Source: Caprella mutica (taxonomy: Eukaryota; Arthropoda; Malacostraca; Amphipoda; Caprellidae). Taken from it: a stretch of DNA of 64,000 nt. Shown piece after piece: positions 50,198 to 62,144 of the stretch. Under the pieces are notes generated by a model. The model was not told the DNA's origin and made no database searches. It saw only the letters and a program-made list of their open reading frames with translations. A program made the translations under genes and the position numbers. Where the stretch lies: NCBI GenBank assembly GCA_947561585.1, contig CANNZV010000257.1:62001-126000 (forward strand), given 5' to 3'. The first letter of the stretch is position 1; each line of letters starts with the position of its first letter.

Positions 50198-51304
50198 GGT
50201 AATGCAAAATGAGTTCCCAGAAATAGACCCACAGGAAAAAAGCCCACAGGAAAAGAGTCCACAGAAAAATACCCACAGGGAAAAGTGCCAACAACATAAA
50301 TTTTCCACAGTTTTAAAAATCCACAAGAAAAAAAGCCTACAATAAATAATAAAATGAATTACTTACTTTGCATTAGTCTTATGGAGCCAAATAGGTAGTA
50401 GGTAAAATAATATTAACATAATTACCAACTCTTCACGTTTAAATTTTTTTTAAATATAATTGATTTTTATTTATTTTAGTAAGGGTTTAACGTAAGCTTT
50501 CGGTTTTATCGCCGACGTCAAAATGAAATTAATACAAGGTACTGGAAGAAACAGTCAGAAAGGAAAGTAGCTTCATGAACAAAATCACCTACCACCGTCA
50601 TTGACAAAGCTAATGGATGCAGAACAGCTACTTCGTGATTTTAGTCACTTACCAATGAATCTGACGAAAAGGGACACAAGCACTAGTGGTTGCACCTACG
50701 TATGGAAGAGGAAAATTAAGAGGTGTCACTACATGAAGCCTACGAGTCTGAGACTTCATAGTTGAAAAGCACAACCGTAATGCTATTCTCTAAGACTGCA
50801 AGTATAGCGTTAACAAAATTAATAATATGGTACATATCATAACATATGAAATAAATACAATACATAATCCAAATTACAACCGTTTCGGGCCCAAGGGACA
50901 CCATCCCCCTATTCTCTTCCTTTCACTTCAGACTGCTTCAGGATAGAGCCCCTGATGGGCAAAATATAAATTGAAGGGTAAAATGAAAAACACAGAAGAT
51001 CTTCAAATTTATATTTTATAAAATTTCATTTCATCAAGAAAAAGAGTTGATTTTAGCGACAAAAAGCTTTCGAAATGATACAAAAAATGAATTAAATATT
51101 CAGGCCTTTATAAACGTATGCCCTTATTCAAAACACCTTTATATTTTTCTGTATTTTAAATATTTTGTTGTAGTTGGCTTCCTTCCATCTGGGCTTTATT
51201 ACCTATCGGAATATTTCTTTGTGGGTTTTATTCATTTTGGACATTTTTCACTGTGGGCTTTTTTCCTGTGGGTGTTTTTCTTGTGGGCAATCTTTCCGGT
51301 CACC
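50198..51304. mobile_element. Fold-back element H (cccacaggaaaaaag arrays)
   Basis: Left array at 50228-50340: four clear 15-bp units such as cccacaggaaaaaag, then degenerate ones. Right array at 51170-51295: the same units reversed (cttttttcctgtggg, ttcttgtgggc). Ends GGTAATGCAAAATGAG and CTTTCCGGTCACC are weakly inverted. The flanks tgccaatt (50190-50197) and tgcacatt (51305-51312) agree at six of eight bases, a plausible decayed 8-bp duplication. The interior near 50486 (ggtttaacgtaagctttcgg) resembles element F near 53742. No transposase. Confidence 0.72.
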
Positions 51305-51312
51305 TGCACATT

Positions 51313-52614
51313 GTAACCAGAAAACAAATTATGGTATGGCGTTAGAGTATTAACACGAAAACTAACATGCGGTCAACTTGCCTGCTTTTTACTTTTCTAA
51401 CTTCTGTATCTCGTACATTATTATTGGTATTTGTTTATATTTATTTTGTACGTATAATAAAAGTCTCTTCTTTATAATTCACTTCCTCACCACTCTGTAA
51501 GAAAACAATAATCTCCGATTGTCATCCTTTGATAGATGATTATAGCAGATGATAAGAAGATCAAATCAAACATCAAAAATCGATTCGTAATTTATAAATT
51601 ATCTGAAATACTTTTAGTCCAACGTATTTTTTCCACAAAAAATTCCAAAGATAAATTCTGATGTTATGACATGTTGCAATAAAATATTATAAATCTTAAC
51701 CGATATTAAATTCCAACTGGAATTTCTTCGATTGGGCATAACTTTCATCGTGAAATATGGGTTTGTACAAGATATATAATTCATTTCCTTTCATTTAGGA
51801 TGAAAGGAAATTTTTTGTTTCGCTACTTTTTAATTTTGAAATCACATTATTTTTGTAGAGAAAGTGTTGTTATTTTGATTATTACGTGTACTCCGCGTGA
51901 ATTGTAAGGAACGGTCATAACATTAATACAGTACATAGTTATATACAAATGTTTTGAATTCTTTTATTCTAACAAATACAAATGGTTCTCGATTATTTTG
52001 GGCAGCTTCAACCTATATAAAACGTATTATATTTCAAATAGAGTACATGCAGGAAATAACAATATATATTAATATGACTAACTCTCAATGTTGAATGAAA
52101 TAGAGTGGTGATTAAATATTCTTGGGAGAATGATTGAAATATCTGGTTCAATCGAATTATAACTTCTAACATTTTTGCCAGCTTTATATAACTAAAATAA
52201 TAGGATATATTGTTGTTTCTTCCAAAAATAATTTAAGAATGGAGCTGAATTTAGGATTCAATTAGTGGATGGATTTAACAATAATCATTCTGGTTTTATT
52301 AATTTAGATTCACATCACAGCACACAAGATTTGAAACTTAATATGAAATTCAATAAGCTTCAATAAACAACGTATATTATCATTCCAAAGATTATCCAAA
52401 TACGAGAACGAAACGGAAGATGACATATTTGCATTTCCGTCAATATTCTACATTTCACAAATTCATGTCAATCAGCATGAAATGGAGGCAATATGTCGTT
52501 CCGACCATATAAAACAAAAAAGTATCAACAGGGTAACCAAAAAATATATCTCATAATATTCAATACAGAAGCTGATAAGGAGGATCTAAAGCTAAATATT
52601 TAGAATCGGACTAG
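51313..52614. other. AT-rich DNA, nothing firmly recognised
   Basis: Near 52560-52610 the composition becomes more coding-like and may be an upstream part of the remnant at 52615. Confidence 0.45.
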
Positions 52615-52716
52615 ACAGTAAATTTCAGAAGCATCCATGAGGTAACAGCCGAACATGTTAAAACTGATTGCGAAAGAGTTCAAGATATTCGCAGGGAGGC
52701 TTTTGATTTCGTCCGA
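52615..52716 (+). pseudogene. Possible retrotransposon polyprotein tail
   Basis: The plus frame reads SIHEVTAEHVKTDCERVQDI then RREAFDFVR before a TGA. The pattern (E)TAEHV...DC.R....R resembles the Cys/His segment (CxxC...ETxEHxxxxC) that follows the reverse transcriptase domain in several non-LTR retrotransposons. The first Cys pair is not visible and a stop lies just upstream. It is a short, decayed remnant whose family is uncertain. Confidence 0.42.
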
Positions 52717-52965
52717 TGAGATGTCAACGATGGAGGCTGTCACAAATATTCAGAATGTTTGAATTTATACTCGTAGCTCTGGGGACTGAACTGTATGCGG
52801 TAAGAGCTATTCCAGACGCTATTTGGAATTTTAGCCGGAAGAAACTTCGCCTGACGGAATTAACTGCTCATTTGTCCATTCATGGTTAAGTTCATGATTG
52901 TTTTCAAATATTCATGATTATAGGAAGAGTTATACGACGGTATTCAGCTCATACAATAAAAGGAG

Positions 52966-54246
52966 GGTACACGGAAAACTGCCAGGCGGAAAACTGCCAG
53001 GCGGAAGACTGCCAGGCGGAAAACTGCCGAAGCGGAAAACTGCCAGGCGGAAAACTGCCAGGCGGAAAGCTGCCAGTCATTTACTGGCAATTTAATGACT
53101 TTAGTCAATAATTACATTTTAATTTATGAAAATGTTGTTCGCCCAACGTTAAGGAGTTAAGGAACATTCATTTTTACTTAGTATACAATTTATTAGAAAA
53201 ATATGTAAATATATAAATATTAAAGATATAAATGAAATATTATATAGAAATTAGAAACTAAAATCGTTCTTAGAAAAGGTTTAAAATACTAATAGAAGAA
53301 ACAAAGAAATATTAGTATTAGGGACAGAGTACAATTTCTTTGTTTACACAACGCATCTTTAAATTATCAGTTCATAAAGCGCTAACTGTCTAATTTTTTT
53401 GTTTATAATTTGAGAATTGAACAAGCCTTTAAGCTTAATATTCGCCTGTACTCATTATAAAACATCTTCGATATTTGTTTGTGAAATATTTAGAATTTGC
53501 AACACAACATCTATGATTATTAAACTTCTATTACCTACCAATAGTACCTAAATCTCTGACAATTTCACTCAATCGAATTGGATTGTCCATTAATTATTGA
53601 CATGGAGAATAAAAATGTAAATGTAATAAATAATGAACATACATAAATGTTGATTTAACATACGCTTAATTTATTGTATAATTTAAGATTAATTAATTAT
53701 GAGAATATCTAATTGGCAATTAATCACAAATCAGTACGGGGGTTTAACGTTTGCTTTTGAACCGAAAGTTAAATTGCTGACATTAATATAGGAAATTAAA
53801 AACAAGGGACTATATACGTAACTTAACATGTTTTTCCAAATGTACGTGACATAGCAAATAAGTATAAAATAGTAATTGTTACTTCCTTATGTGTACTGAA
53901 GTTTGGTTTACTGTGTGGTTAATAAGGTAGCTTTGTTGAAATATAATTTTCATTTGGATATTAAGTAATCCAATATCTATATTGTTATTACTGTAAAAAT
54001 GAATATCCCCCTAACCCCTTAACGAAGGGCTGACGCCGTTCTATTAATTAAAATGTTCTTTGAATGTGTTTATAACTAAATAATAAAAGTAAAAAAATAC
54101 ATAAATTCCCATTAAGTGACTGGCAGTTTTCCGCCTGGCAGTTTTCCGCCTGGCAGTTTTCCGCATGGCAGTTTTCCGCTTCGGCAGTTTTCCGCCTGGC
54201 AGTTTTCCGCTTTGGCAGTTTTCCGCCTGGCAGTTTTCAGGACACC
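52966..54246. mobile_element. Fold-back element F with perfect 8-bp target duplication
   Basis: AAAAGGAG at 52958-52965 is repeated exactly at 54247-54254. The left end GGTACACGGAAAACTGCC starts seven 15-16-bp units (ggcggaaaactgcca) to 53077. The right array (54118-54246) has about eight reversed units (tggcagttttccgcc) and ends GGCAGTTTTCAGGACACC. Inside the arrays, short inverted similarity (gttaaggagttaaggaa at 53149 against cccttaacgaaggg at 54016) continues. Unit variants with an extra base (ctgccgaagc) occur in both arrays. No transposase; the in-array frames are not genes. Confidence 0.92.
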
Positions 54247-54254
54247 AAAAGGAG

Positions 54255-57200
54255 AACTTTATAAAAGTGAAAGAATTTCTTTTTTTTTAATTTTCCAACT
54301 GATTAGGATACCAATATTATCATTACATCATGCAATATTGATAGAGCGGCACACTGTAAATATGGTAACAATATAATATGACTTATTTTTTAAACTCAAA
54401 GAATATTTCAGCTGATGTAAGAAATACAATTCTGTGTATAATTATAAAACTCTCTAAATAATAAAAAATGAGAAGGGATATTTCTTCCCTGCGACGTAAT
54501 ATAAGAAACCTTATTGCAGCGCTCTGAATTAAATTGTGAAGATCTACAATATAAATAGAATAGGACTGTGATACTTGTTATTTTATAGATATTTCGATTA
54601 CATTAAGTCTTGCAAACTAGGCCGATATTGTAAAATGAAATATTAAATATAAATTAATCGAACAGAAAAAAATATGATTCAAAAAAAATTGTTTAAATAA
54701 TTGTGATGTAATTGAAAACGATAGGTATGAGTATTCAAGAAGCAAATAACTGACCCGTCTATTATTTTTAACTTAGGGCACTTCATTCACCATACATTAT
54801 TTAATTATTTAGGATATCTATTGTGTATAGAAAACTAATAAACCTAAAATTTAAAATAAAGACACAATTTATTGAAAAGAAAACATTTAGGAGTCACTTT
54901 TTATTCTGATTACAAAATGATACCCTTTATTTGTCTCTTTTCATATCGCAAATTTTAATTTTATGTATATTTTACATGAACTCAATCATCAAAGAGTTTC
55001 ATGACAAGAAATAATATAAAGAAATAAAAAATGTTATTCAATTTCAAGCGAGATGATTTCATATTAAATAGTAATTTTTCCAGAGATTCTATTTAATTCA
55101 ATATCAATTCTTGAATTCAATTAAGTTTATTCAAAATAATCCCATGCATGCTTTAGAGCTTGTTCAATAACAATGCATTAGCAAAGAGCCATGAAATTTG
55201 TAGCATCATGTCGCAAAATCACATTTTTGTTAATGTTGCAATTTGCTAATATTTTCTTCTTCCGACTGCTCAAAATACGCGAAAGATTAATGATCTTCAT
55301 TTATTATTGGCACACGTTTCATCTTGGACAGGAAAGCGCTATGATTAGGGGAAATTAGTCACATTTCTTACAATGTTAGCTGAATGCTGTGATGAATTGA
55401 AGTGATGAATTGAAGCTGAATGTTTTTTTATTACTATAATGTTTTTGTGATTATTAAGTTGTTGTTTACCATGTACAACAAAAATAGTTTATTAAAAGAG
55501 GTTTTTTAAACTCAATGTTGAAGGTTTTTCCCGATTTCTGTTGAGGGTTCATCTTTTCTTTTTTGGAAAAAGAAAGTTGTACCTATTTCTTTTACCAAAG
55601 CTGTGTTTTGTAAGTGAAAGTAAAGTTAAGTTAAGATAACTTCATCATATATTTTACAAAAAGTTTGTTGAATCAGTATAAAGGTACTTGTTTGTATGCT
55701 ATTCTAATTTTTTTTCAATATAATTGTAACTATGAAATATGCACTTAATTTAATGAAGAATTGATTGAAATTTAATTTCATAGACTAAGCAGAGAATATT
55801 AATCAATTTGATTCATTATAGGTAAATTTTTAATAAAATATTATGATCATTAAATTTGAAACCTAAATGAAAAATTTTCTTGATAAAACTGTAATATATT
55901 GAAATGAGTGATAGTATTGATATGTGATACATTTGAATATAGGCTGTAAGCGGAAAATAGACAAAGAAAAACTGTCAGAGAACTGTCAGGCGGAAACCTA
56001 ACTTTTTGAAACATTATTTGTTTATAAACTCGTTGTGATAGCTTTTTTAATATTAAATAAAATTTGAACCATACAATTACCAATAATACGCACTTAAAAT
56101 ATTCTCAATTAATTGAAAATCAAATAAATGAAAACTTTCTTAATAGTGTAACTGTATATGTGACACCCGATCCTGTGTCAAATTTATGTAAATAAGAGTA
56201 TTTAGTTAGAATAGAGTTAATCAGAACTTTCCTTGGAGACGAGAAATATCTGCTTCAATATATCAATCGATTTATTTGGGTATTAAACTAGTTTAAACTC
56301 CCTAAACTCTACTCCAATTAACAATATTGTGCTGCAATAAGAAGTCATCTTCAAACATTCGCTCAATTGAGTTCGAAGTATCGCCTGCATCTGAACATTC
56401 ACCAACATAGAAATTATCGTACTCTGACCATCAATGCTGGTAACAAATATAAACTTGCTAATTGCTTAGTTTAAATTCAAGCTATGTTCTAATGTTTTTA
56501 TAGTTGCATTACCTTAACGACTCTGATTTAAGCTTATTAGGCAGTTGAAATTAACTCATTTTTCAAATTGTATGAATAATGAGGCTAATTTCATCCAATA
56601 GTAGTTCACTTTTGTGCAAATTAGAAGCTATTCATTGCACCAAAAAATTCAAAGGAATTCCTTAATTTAATAGGAAATAATCGGAGCGATTTGTAATTTG
56701 AATGAACAAGTTTTTTACCTAACATTAGAAATTATTTCGATATTTCATGAAACTTCTGTAAAGTATAGTAACCTAAAATGACATGGAATAAATTAAGCTA
56801 TACATTCAGTTGTCTATCTTTATTTACGAAATAATAATTGTTTTAAACATCACTCTAATGAAATTATTTTGAAAACTCAATTCTTTAAGCATTGGGAGGC
56901 TATCATCATTGGAAGATAGATATAATGTTATATGGCAAATTGACAATCCAGTACATTGAAATGGAGCTTCTCGTCATTAATAGGCTAGCATACTCTCCTG
57001 CACTAAATTAGTCCATTAGTTTGAAAAGCACTAATTGTCTTACATTTAACAGACTAATATACTGTAGATATATTGCTTTGCTGTCTTGACTCTCCAGGTG
57101 ATTGAAACTCTGGAACTTGCTCACAGTCCAATTTCAAATTAGAATTTTGCATTTATTTAGGATTAAAAGATTGAACATAACTACGCAGTTTTCCACGCAA

Positions 57201-57308
57201 TATACAAAATTTCTCAATCACGAAAGTGAGTTGCGCATTTTAACCCTAGAACATCTGGAGTGCCTCTTCGGTTTTAAATATTGATATTTAATTTAAAAAC
57301 TAATTACC
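54255..57308. other. AT-rich DNA with one fragment of F-type repeat
   Basis: At 55947-55997, aactgtcaggcggaaacc and a neighbouring aaaactgtcag look like an eroded pair of element-F units. Otherwise no repeats or genes were seen over about 3 kb. Confidence 0.5.
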
Positions 57309-57777
57309 ATAACCTTAATTAGTTTGACGTGTGTTTTCTACGCACATTCTTTTTAAATTACTTTATATCTTTCATGTCATTCCTATAAATTTATAAGCCT
57401 TTCTTGACTTTTTTACTACGTATCGCCGTAAATCAGCGTAAATCACGTGAATTAGGGAATTAATTATAATGTGGAGATGTGTGGCAGCGTTGAAATACAG
57501 TTAAGCACACTACAGTTCACGTTTTCATGGAGTAAACACACATGCGCGAACTGTGATTGGGTCACACTCCACCCAATCACAGGTCTGCTCTCTCAGTTAA
57601 TTTCTTATATACCTATATATATATTTCTCCTTATTTGTTCAATATTTTTACTTAAAATTGTGTACACATTTGTTTAGTATATATACTAACAACCTGTAGA
57701 AAATACAGTAACGTAGGTTTATATATCACGTAGTCAAACCTTCGATACATTCTGATAGTCAAATTCATTAGGGTTAA
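57309..57777 (+). mobile_element. TTAA-type piggyBac-like MITE, copy D
   Basis: Left boundary ataaccttaattagtttgacg (TTAA changed to ATAA) and right boundary gtcaaattcattaggg plus TTAA (57774-57777) bound 469 bp in the orientation of copy A. Shared blocks include cgccgtaaatcagcgtaaatc (57423-57443) and cacccaatcacagg (57570-57583). The inner right segment ctgatagtcaaattc matches the reversed starts of B1 and C. No coding capacity. Confidence 0.82.
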
Positions 57778-58374
57778 GTTGTTGAAATTCAAACAGTTTT
57801 ATTGTCTATGACGTATTCATGCATCTTTTAAAGTAACAGTGAAATAATGCAATATGTTTCGAAATATTTAGTTTTACATTATTTATGTTCCGGCGGGCTT
57901 CTGGAACTCTGGTGAAGTGACACACTAGCAAACATCACTTATAGGAATACTAGCTTTTTTTGGTCAAAAATGTGACTCAACAGTGCAGTAATTCACCCGA
58001 GCACTAGATTTCCGTATGATGTATGAAATTAAAATAAGTGATATAAAAAACAAAACGTGTTGCATTATATTCATTGGATTTACCTAAATACGTCTTAAAC
58101 AATAATAATTCCAGCAACTCAAGCTAAGTTTTTAAAGTATAAAACTACATTACAACCGGACCGAGCCTCCTATATAGTCACTTTGGGTATTACAGGGTTG
58201 AAAACGCGAAGCACACTCTCGAAATTTTGCAATTGGGTAAATTGCATGGAAAACAAATATAATTAATTACTGTTAAGGAAATAATCATTTAATTATACAA
58301 AATGAAAAAACATAATTCAACAAATACAGAATTCAATCTGTAACAAAGACTATATCAAATAAAAAAAAAACAAT
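57778..58374. other. AT-rich DNA, nothing recognised
   Basis: This should include the 3' flank of the mariner remnant, but no terminal inverted repeat could be paired with the other side. Confidence 0.45.
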
Positions 58375-59031
58375 TTATTCGAAGTGGTCACCCTTGCACT
58401 TTATTACAGCCCTAAGTCTGCGAGAGAAGTCATTAACCGCGGCACGGAAGATTTCTTGGTCAATTTCTGCCCAAGCTTCGATCAATCATTTCTTCAAGAC
58501 CGAACTTGTTGCCGGGGAAGTATAGGCTTTCTTCTCCAAAACAGACCACACACAATAGTTCAAAACATTCAAATCAGGGGAATTGGGTTGCCATTCGTCC
58601 ATAGTCAAAAAACGGGGACAATGTTCCTCACACCATCTTTGAGTAATGTTCCGATTACTCAGCTTCGTGGCATCCGATAACATTTTGCAATTCTGCACCT
58701 TGTATTGATAAATCGCTAATTCTTTCCGTCAAACTGTATGCATAGTTGCCACTGATGTTTGGTGCTCTTTTGCCAGTTTCCTTATGGACCGTCTGGGATT
58801 CCTTCAAATTTTCTATATGACAGCTTTGCCATGTTTTTTGGTCCTCTGAGACCTTCGTCAACCCTGTCGAGGACAGTCCTGGATATATCTGGTGTCTCAG
58901 TACCTATCTAATGTCCGGTTAATAAACAAAGCGTTAAGATTGATGTGTTTTCCTATCTTGAGAAGTTCACTTCTCATTTTATTCAGTAGGTACTGCTCAA
59001 CCACAAACTTTCTTTTCGATATGGTTGTCAT
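58375..59031 (-). pseudogene. Internally deleted mariner/Tc1-like transposase
   Basis: From an ATG at 59031 to a TAA at 58375-58377 the minus strand keeps one reading frame for 219 codons including stops. The N-terminus reads MTTISKRKFVVEQYLL. A helix-turn-helix region follows (RNPRRSIRKLAKEHQTSVAT, about 58803-58744), then NCKMLSDATKLSNRN, then directly QRWCEEHCPRFLTMDEWQPN and SPDLNVLNYCVW (third catalytic Asp region), and a C-terminus with AWAEIDQEIFRAAV and GDHFE. Full-length relatives are about 340 residues. The roughly 120 residues with the first two catalytic Asp are missing between SNRN and QRWCEE. Seven in-frame stops, six of them TGA, and no frameshift show decay by point mutation. 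Confidence 0.85.
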
Positions 59032-59564
59032 TTTAGTATGGTTTTATTCAAGTGTAAGTTTTGAATGATAAATTTAAAGGTTTACTATTAATCTGTAACA
59101 GAAAGATTATCTGAAGACTTACTATTTCAGAAGATATTCACTTAACAAAATGTTTAACAGGACTTATTAAACACTCGTATGAAGGTCTAAAATCTAGTAG
59201 AATCAGAAAAGCAAATTCAGTACATAAAAACAAACCAATAAAGTCCTACCTAATTGGTATTTATTTTATTTTTCCGAATTTAAAACCACTTTTTTCTAAG
59301 GAACGAAAAGTTATTTTGGTTTCTATATTAATTTTATTTAGAACAATTCTTGAATAAAATTTACACAATGAAATAAAGATAACCACGTTTCGTCTTCCTA
59401 CTGCTAACATATTCCAGTTTATGTGCAAATAAATATAATTATGAAAAAAAAAACAATAATAATAAATTGAAAAACATTGGTAGTAAGATGTATGCGTAGA
59501 GAGACTACCATGTGAATTGTGAATAGTGCCTAAGAAATTTAATAAATTAGTTTATAGAGAAAAG
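59032..59564. other. 5' flank of the transposase remnant
   Basis: AT-rich, with no terminal inverted repeat matched to the other side. Confidence 0.45.
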
Positions 59565-59795
59565 AAAAGAAAATAAGAAGAGAAATATAAGAAAGTTTAT
59601 ATGAAATGTATATGGAGATGAGTAGTTTAACTCTTTCTCCGCGTATGACGTCACCACAAGTATGACATCGTTGCGGACCAGTATAACGTCATACTTATGG
59701 TGACGTCATACGCGGGGGAACTGTTAATTTGGTCTTCTCCATATACACTTCATACATATAAACTTCCCTATATGCTTCTTCTTATTTTTTTCGCG
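59565..59795. mobile_element. Long hairpin / fold-back MITE with TGACGTCA sites
   Basis: The core CCGCGTATGACGTCACCACA... (59639-59666) pairs with 59688-59715 at 27 of 28 positions around a 21-base loop. Outside the core the inversion continues with indels to about 59570 and 59785: gtttatatgaaatgtatatggag on the left against ctccatatacacttcatacatataaac on the right, and aaaataagaag against cttcttatttt. Each arm contains the palindromic TGACGTCA, the consensus CREB/ATF site. The core is GC-rich in an AT-rich region. No coding capacity. Whether it is mobile or regulatory cannot be decided from one copy. Confidence 0.85.
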
Positions 59796-62144
59796 CTGTT
59801 GAAAAAGGAAGTTTGTAGCGGGACTTAACCATGCAATGAACAATCTAGGAACGAATATTCATGTTAAAACTTCAGTAAGATCAAAATGTCACTGAAGCTG
59901 TTCTATTTCCAAATAGTTTCCTCCAAGTAAGAAGTGTAATCACCTTGTATTATTTAGTCTGCCATTATATTTTTTTCATTTTATTCATTGCCTTTTAGTA
60001 AGTAAAATCACAGAGTTAGCTCTAAGAATAACCTTCGCGCAATGAAAAAAATAACCTCCCTCACTCTTTGCTTGTCTGTTCTTGAACTATTTTGATCAGT
60101 TCAAAATTGTTTTTACCTGTTGATAGTTCGATAAGAGGCAAAGTAAAAGAGACCAAGACACAGTTTTTTCGTCCATTGGCTAACGATGTACAAGTATTTG
60201 AAAACGCGGAAACATTTTTGTGGCCCATACTGTACACTTGATAGTTGGTACACTTAATACCACTTTGGTAACTAAGCTTTCGAATCGGGAACAAATGTTT
60301 CTGTTCAAATTACATTTTTAGTTTCAGTCATAAAGTGAGATAAAGAGTCAATAAACTTAGAATCTTATATGAGGGACATAATTTACAGTTCTCTATCAGT
60401 TTAACGCTTCCTTTGAAAACAAGCTAGGTACTGTGAGTTATATAATGTTATATTTACGATAATATTTCAACATTTAGATATTCCCCATTCAACAAACAAC
60501 ATTAATTTAATGAAAATAATGACTGTAATTAAAGGCAGAGAAACATTTACCGTTAAATAAATTAATTGAAAGCTTAAATTCAGTGTCAAATTAATTGTCA
60601 GAAATCGATTTACGGTTAGATCGATTTATGAATAAATTACATACATTTATTAATGAAATTTTTACAGAATTTCAGCACAATTATTAAAAACACTATTGAA
60701 AACGATTGAATATCCTTAATGGTCAGAGCTGGAAAAGATTAATTCTTAATAAAAGTGATTGTTGTATTTAGAAATATTTGAAAAGATTATTTTATAATTT
60801 TACGTTTCATAAGCGAAAATTAGCTATACAAAAGTCCCAATTTTTTGATGATCCTTGAAAACAGTATTGGCATTTTATTTGCTATAATTCTTGGTTGTAA
60901 TTGACTGAATTTTTACTTCATTAGCTGTTACCCAAAGCAAACGTTATGAGGGTGTTATAGTAGAATATGTGAGAAGTTCAGTTATTAATAATCTTCTGTG
61001 GCATCACCATAACTCTCTTTTTTGCCTTTCAAAGAAATTTCAATGAAAATCGATCCTTAATATAAGTTACCAATAAAACTGGCAGTAATATGAAATAGCA
61101 TATGCATTTGAGAATAATGTAGATAGAAGATTCAGTTTTTATTAGTGAAAATATGGTAATAAATATAGTATAATGAGTGTAGAATTATGATTTCATTTAA
61201 ACCACATTATCCGAATTGGAATTTCCTTTTTATGCAAATGTATTCATTTATTTTCTTCTTTTTCTTTTCAACTCATTTATGTGGGTAGTGATTTCTCATA
61301 AATAAATTCAATCTGAGCCGTTGCTTTGTTCTTTTTATTTGTTTTATTTTCTCCCTTTTATTTGAATTCTGCAGAGTGACAGTTTTTTATTAACTTATGT
61401 AAATTCAGCCAACATATTATTTAGTCCGACATTCAATGGAAAGCTGAACAATCGCTTAATGCAATAAATATAGAAAGAGTCATTTTCAGATTCTAAAACA
61501 TATATTGATTTATGTTGCAATATTTTCATTATATTTGATAATGTTATTATATCTTTTCATGAATAAAATAAAGATGCAGAGAGAGAGAAAGTAGAAGTGT
61601 GGCCTTAGAAAGTCATGTGTTTGGGTCTTAATTGCTCATGGTTCAACATAAACTTTTTTTCTTGTGTGTACGCGATATAATACAATATATTATTTTATTT
61701 ATTTATATTAGGTAATTTTTGATATAGTCAAAGTGTTTCAGCTCCCAGAAAATGAAAGATGAACCTTTCCATTCGTTCAGAAAACACTAATGATTTTTAT
61801 AATCTGGAAAGCATTTTTCCAATATGAATAATGGGCCTTCATCATTAATTTCTGTTTGGTTTAGACTCCGCAGCAGTTATTAGGATTGTCTCTCTCTGCT
61901 CTGGAACTATTCATCAGAGGCACTATTTTCTGTCCTGTACTAAAACAGTGTCAAAGTAATGTGCGAATTGCGTGAGAGAATTTCATACAAGTCTTTTCGA
62001 AAAGAAAAGCTAAGAATGATTACAACTGGAACTGAGTTCGACAGTCACTGGATTGAAGAACAATTTGAAAAATTATTTTGAGCATTAAAGAAATATTTCA
62101 TTTAGACGTGTTTAATGAATTCAAAAGAAATAGTATTAGGGTAA
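59796..62144. other. AT-rich DNA, nothing recognised
   Basis: The 77-codon minus frame at 60061-60294 has no recognisable domain. No repeats were seen. Confidence 0.5.

Noticed and set aside
51540..51575. IIADDKK as a reverse transcriptase YADD motif
   Set aside because: No flanking polymerase blocks in that frame, and stops lie immediately upstream.
52966..53111. Gly/Pro/Lys/Leu- and Cys/Gln/Ala-rich frames as repeat-containing proteins
   Set aside because: All frames across the 15-bp array are open because of its sequence, and the array is part of the element F arm. The same applies to the frames over E1, E2, H and the 46.2-kb array.
58375..59031. Six of seven internal stops being TGA as a sign of codon reassignment
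   Set aside because: The stops sit in a deleted transposase remnant and are explained by C-to-T or G-to-A changes. The other remnants also show TAA and TAG stops.
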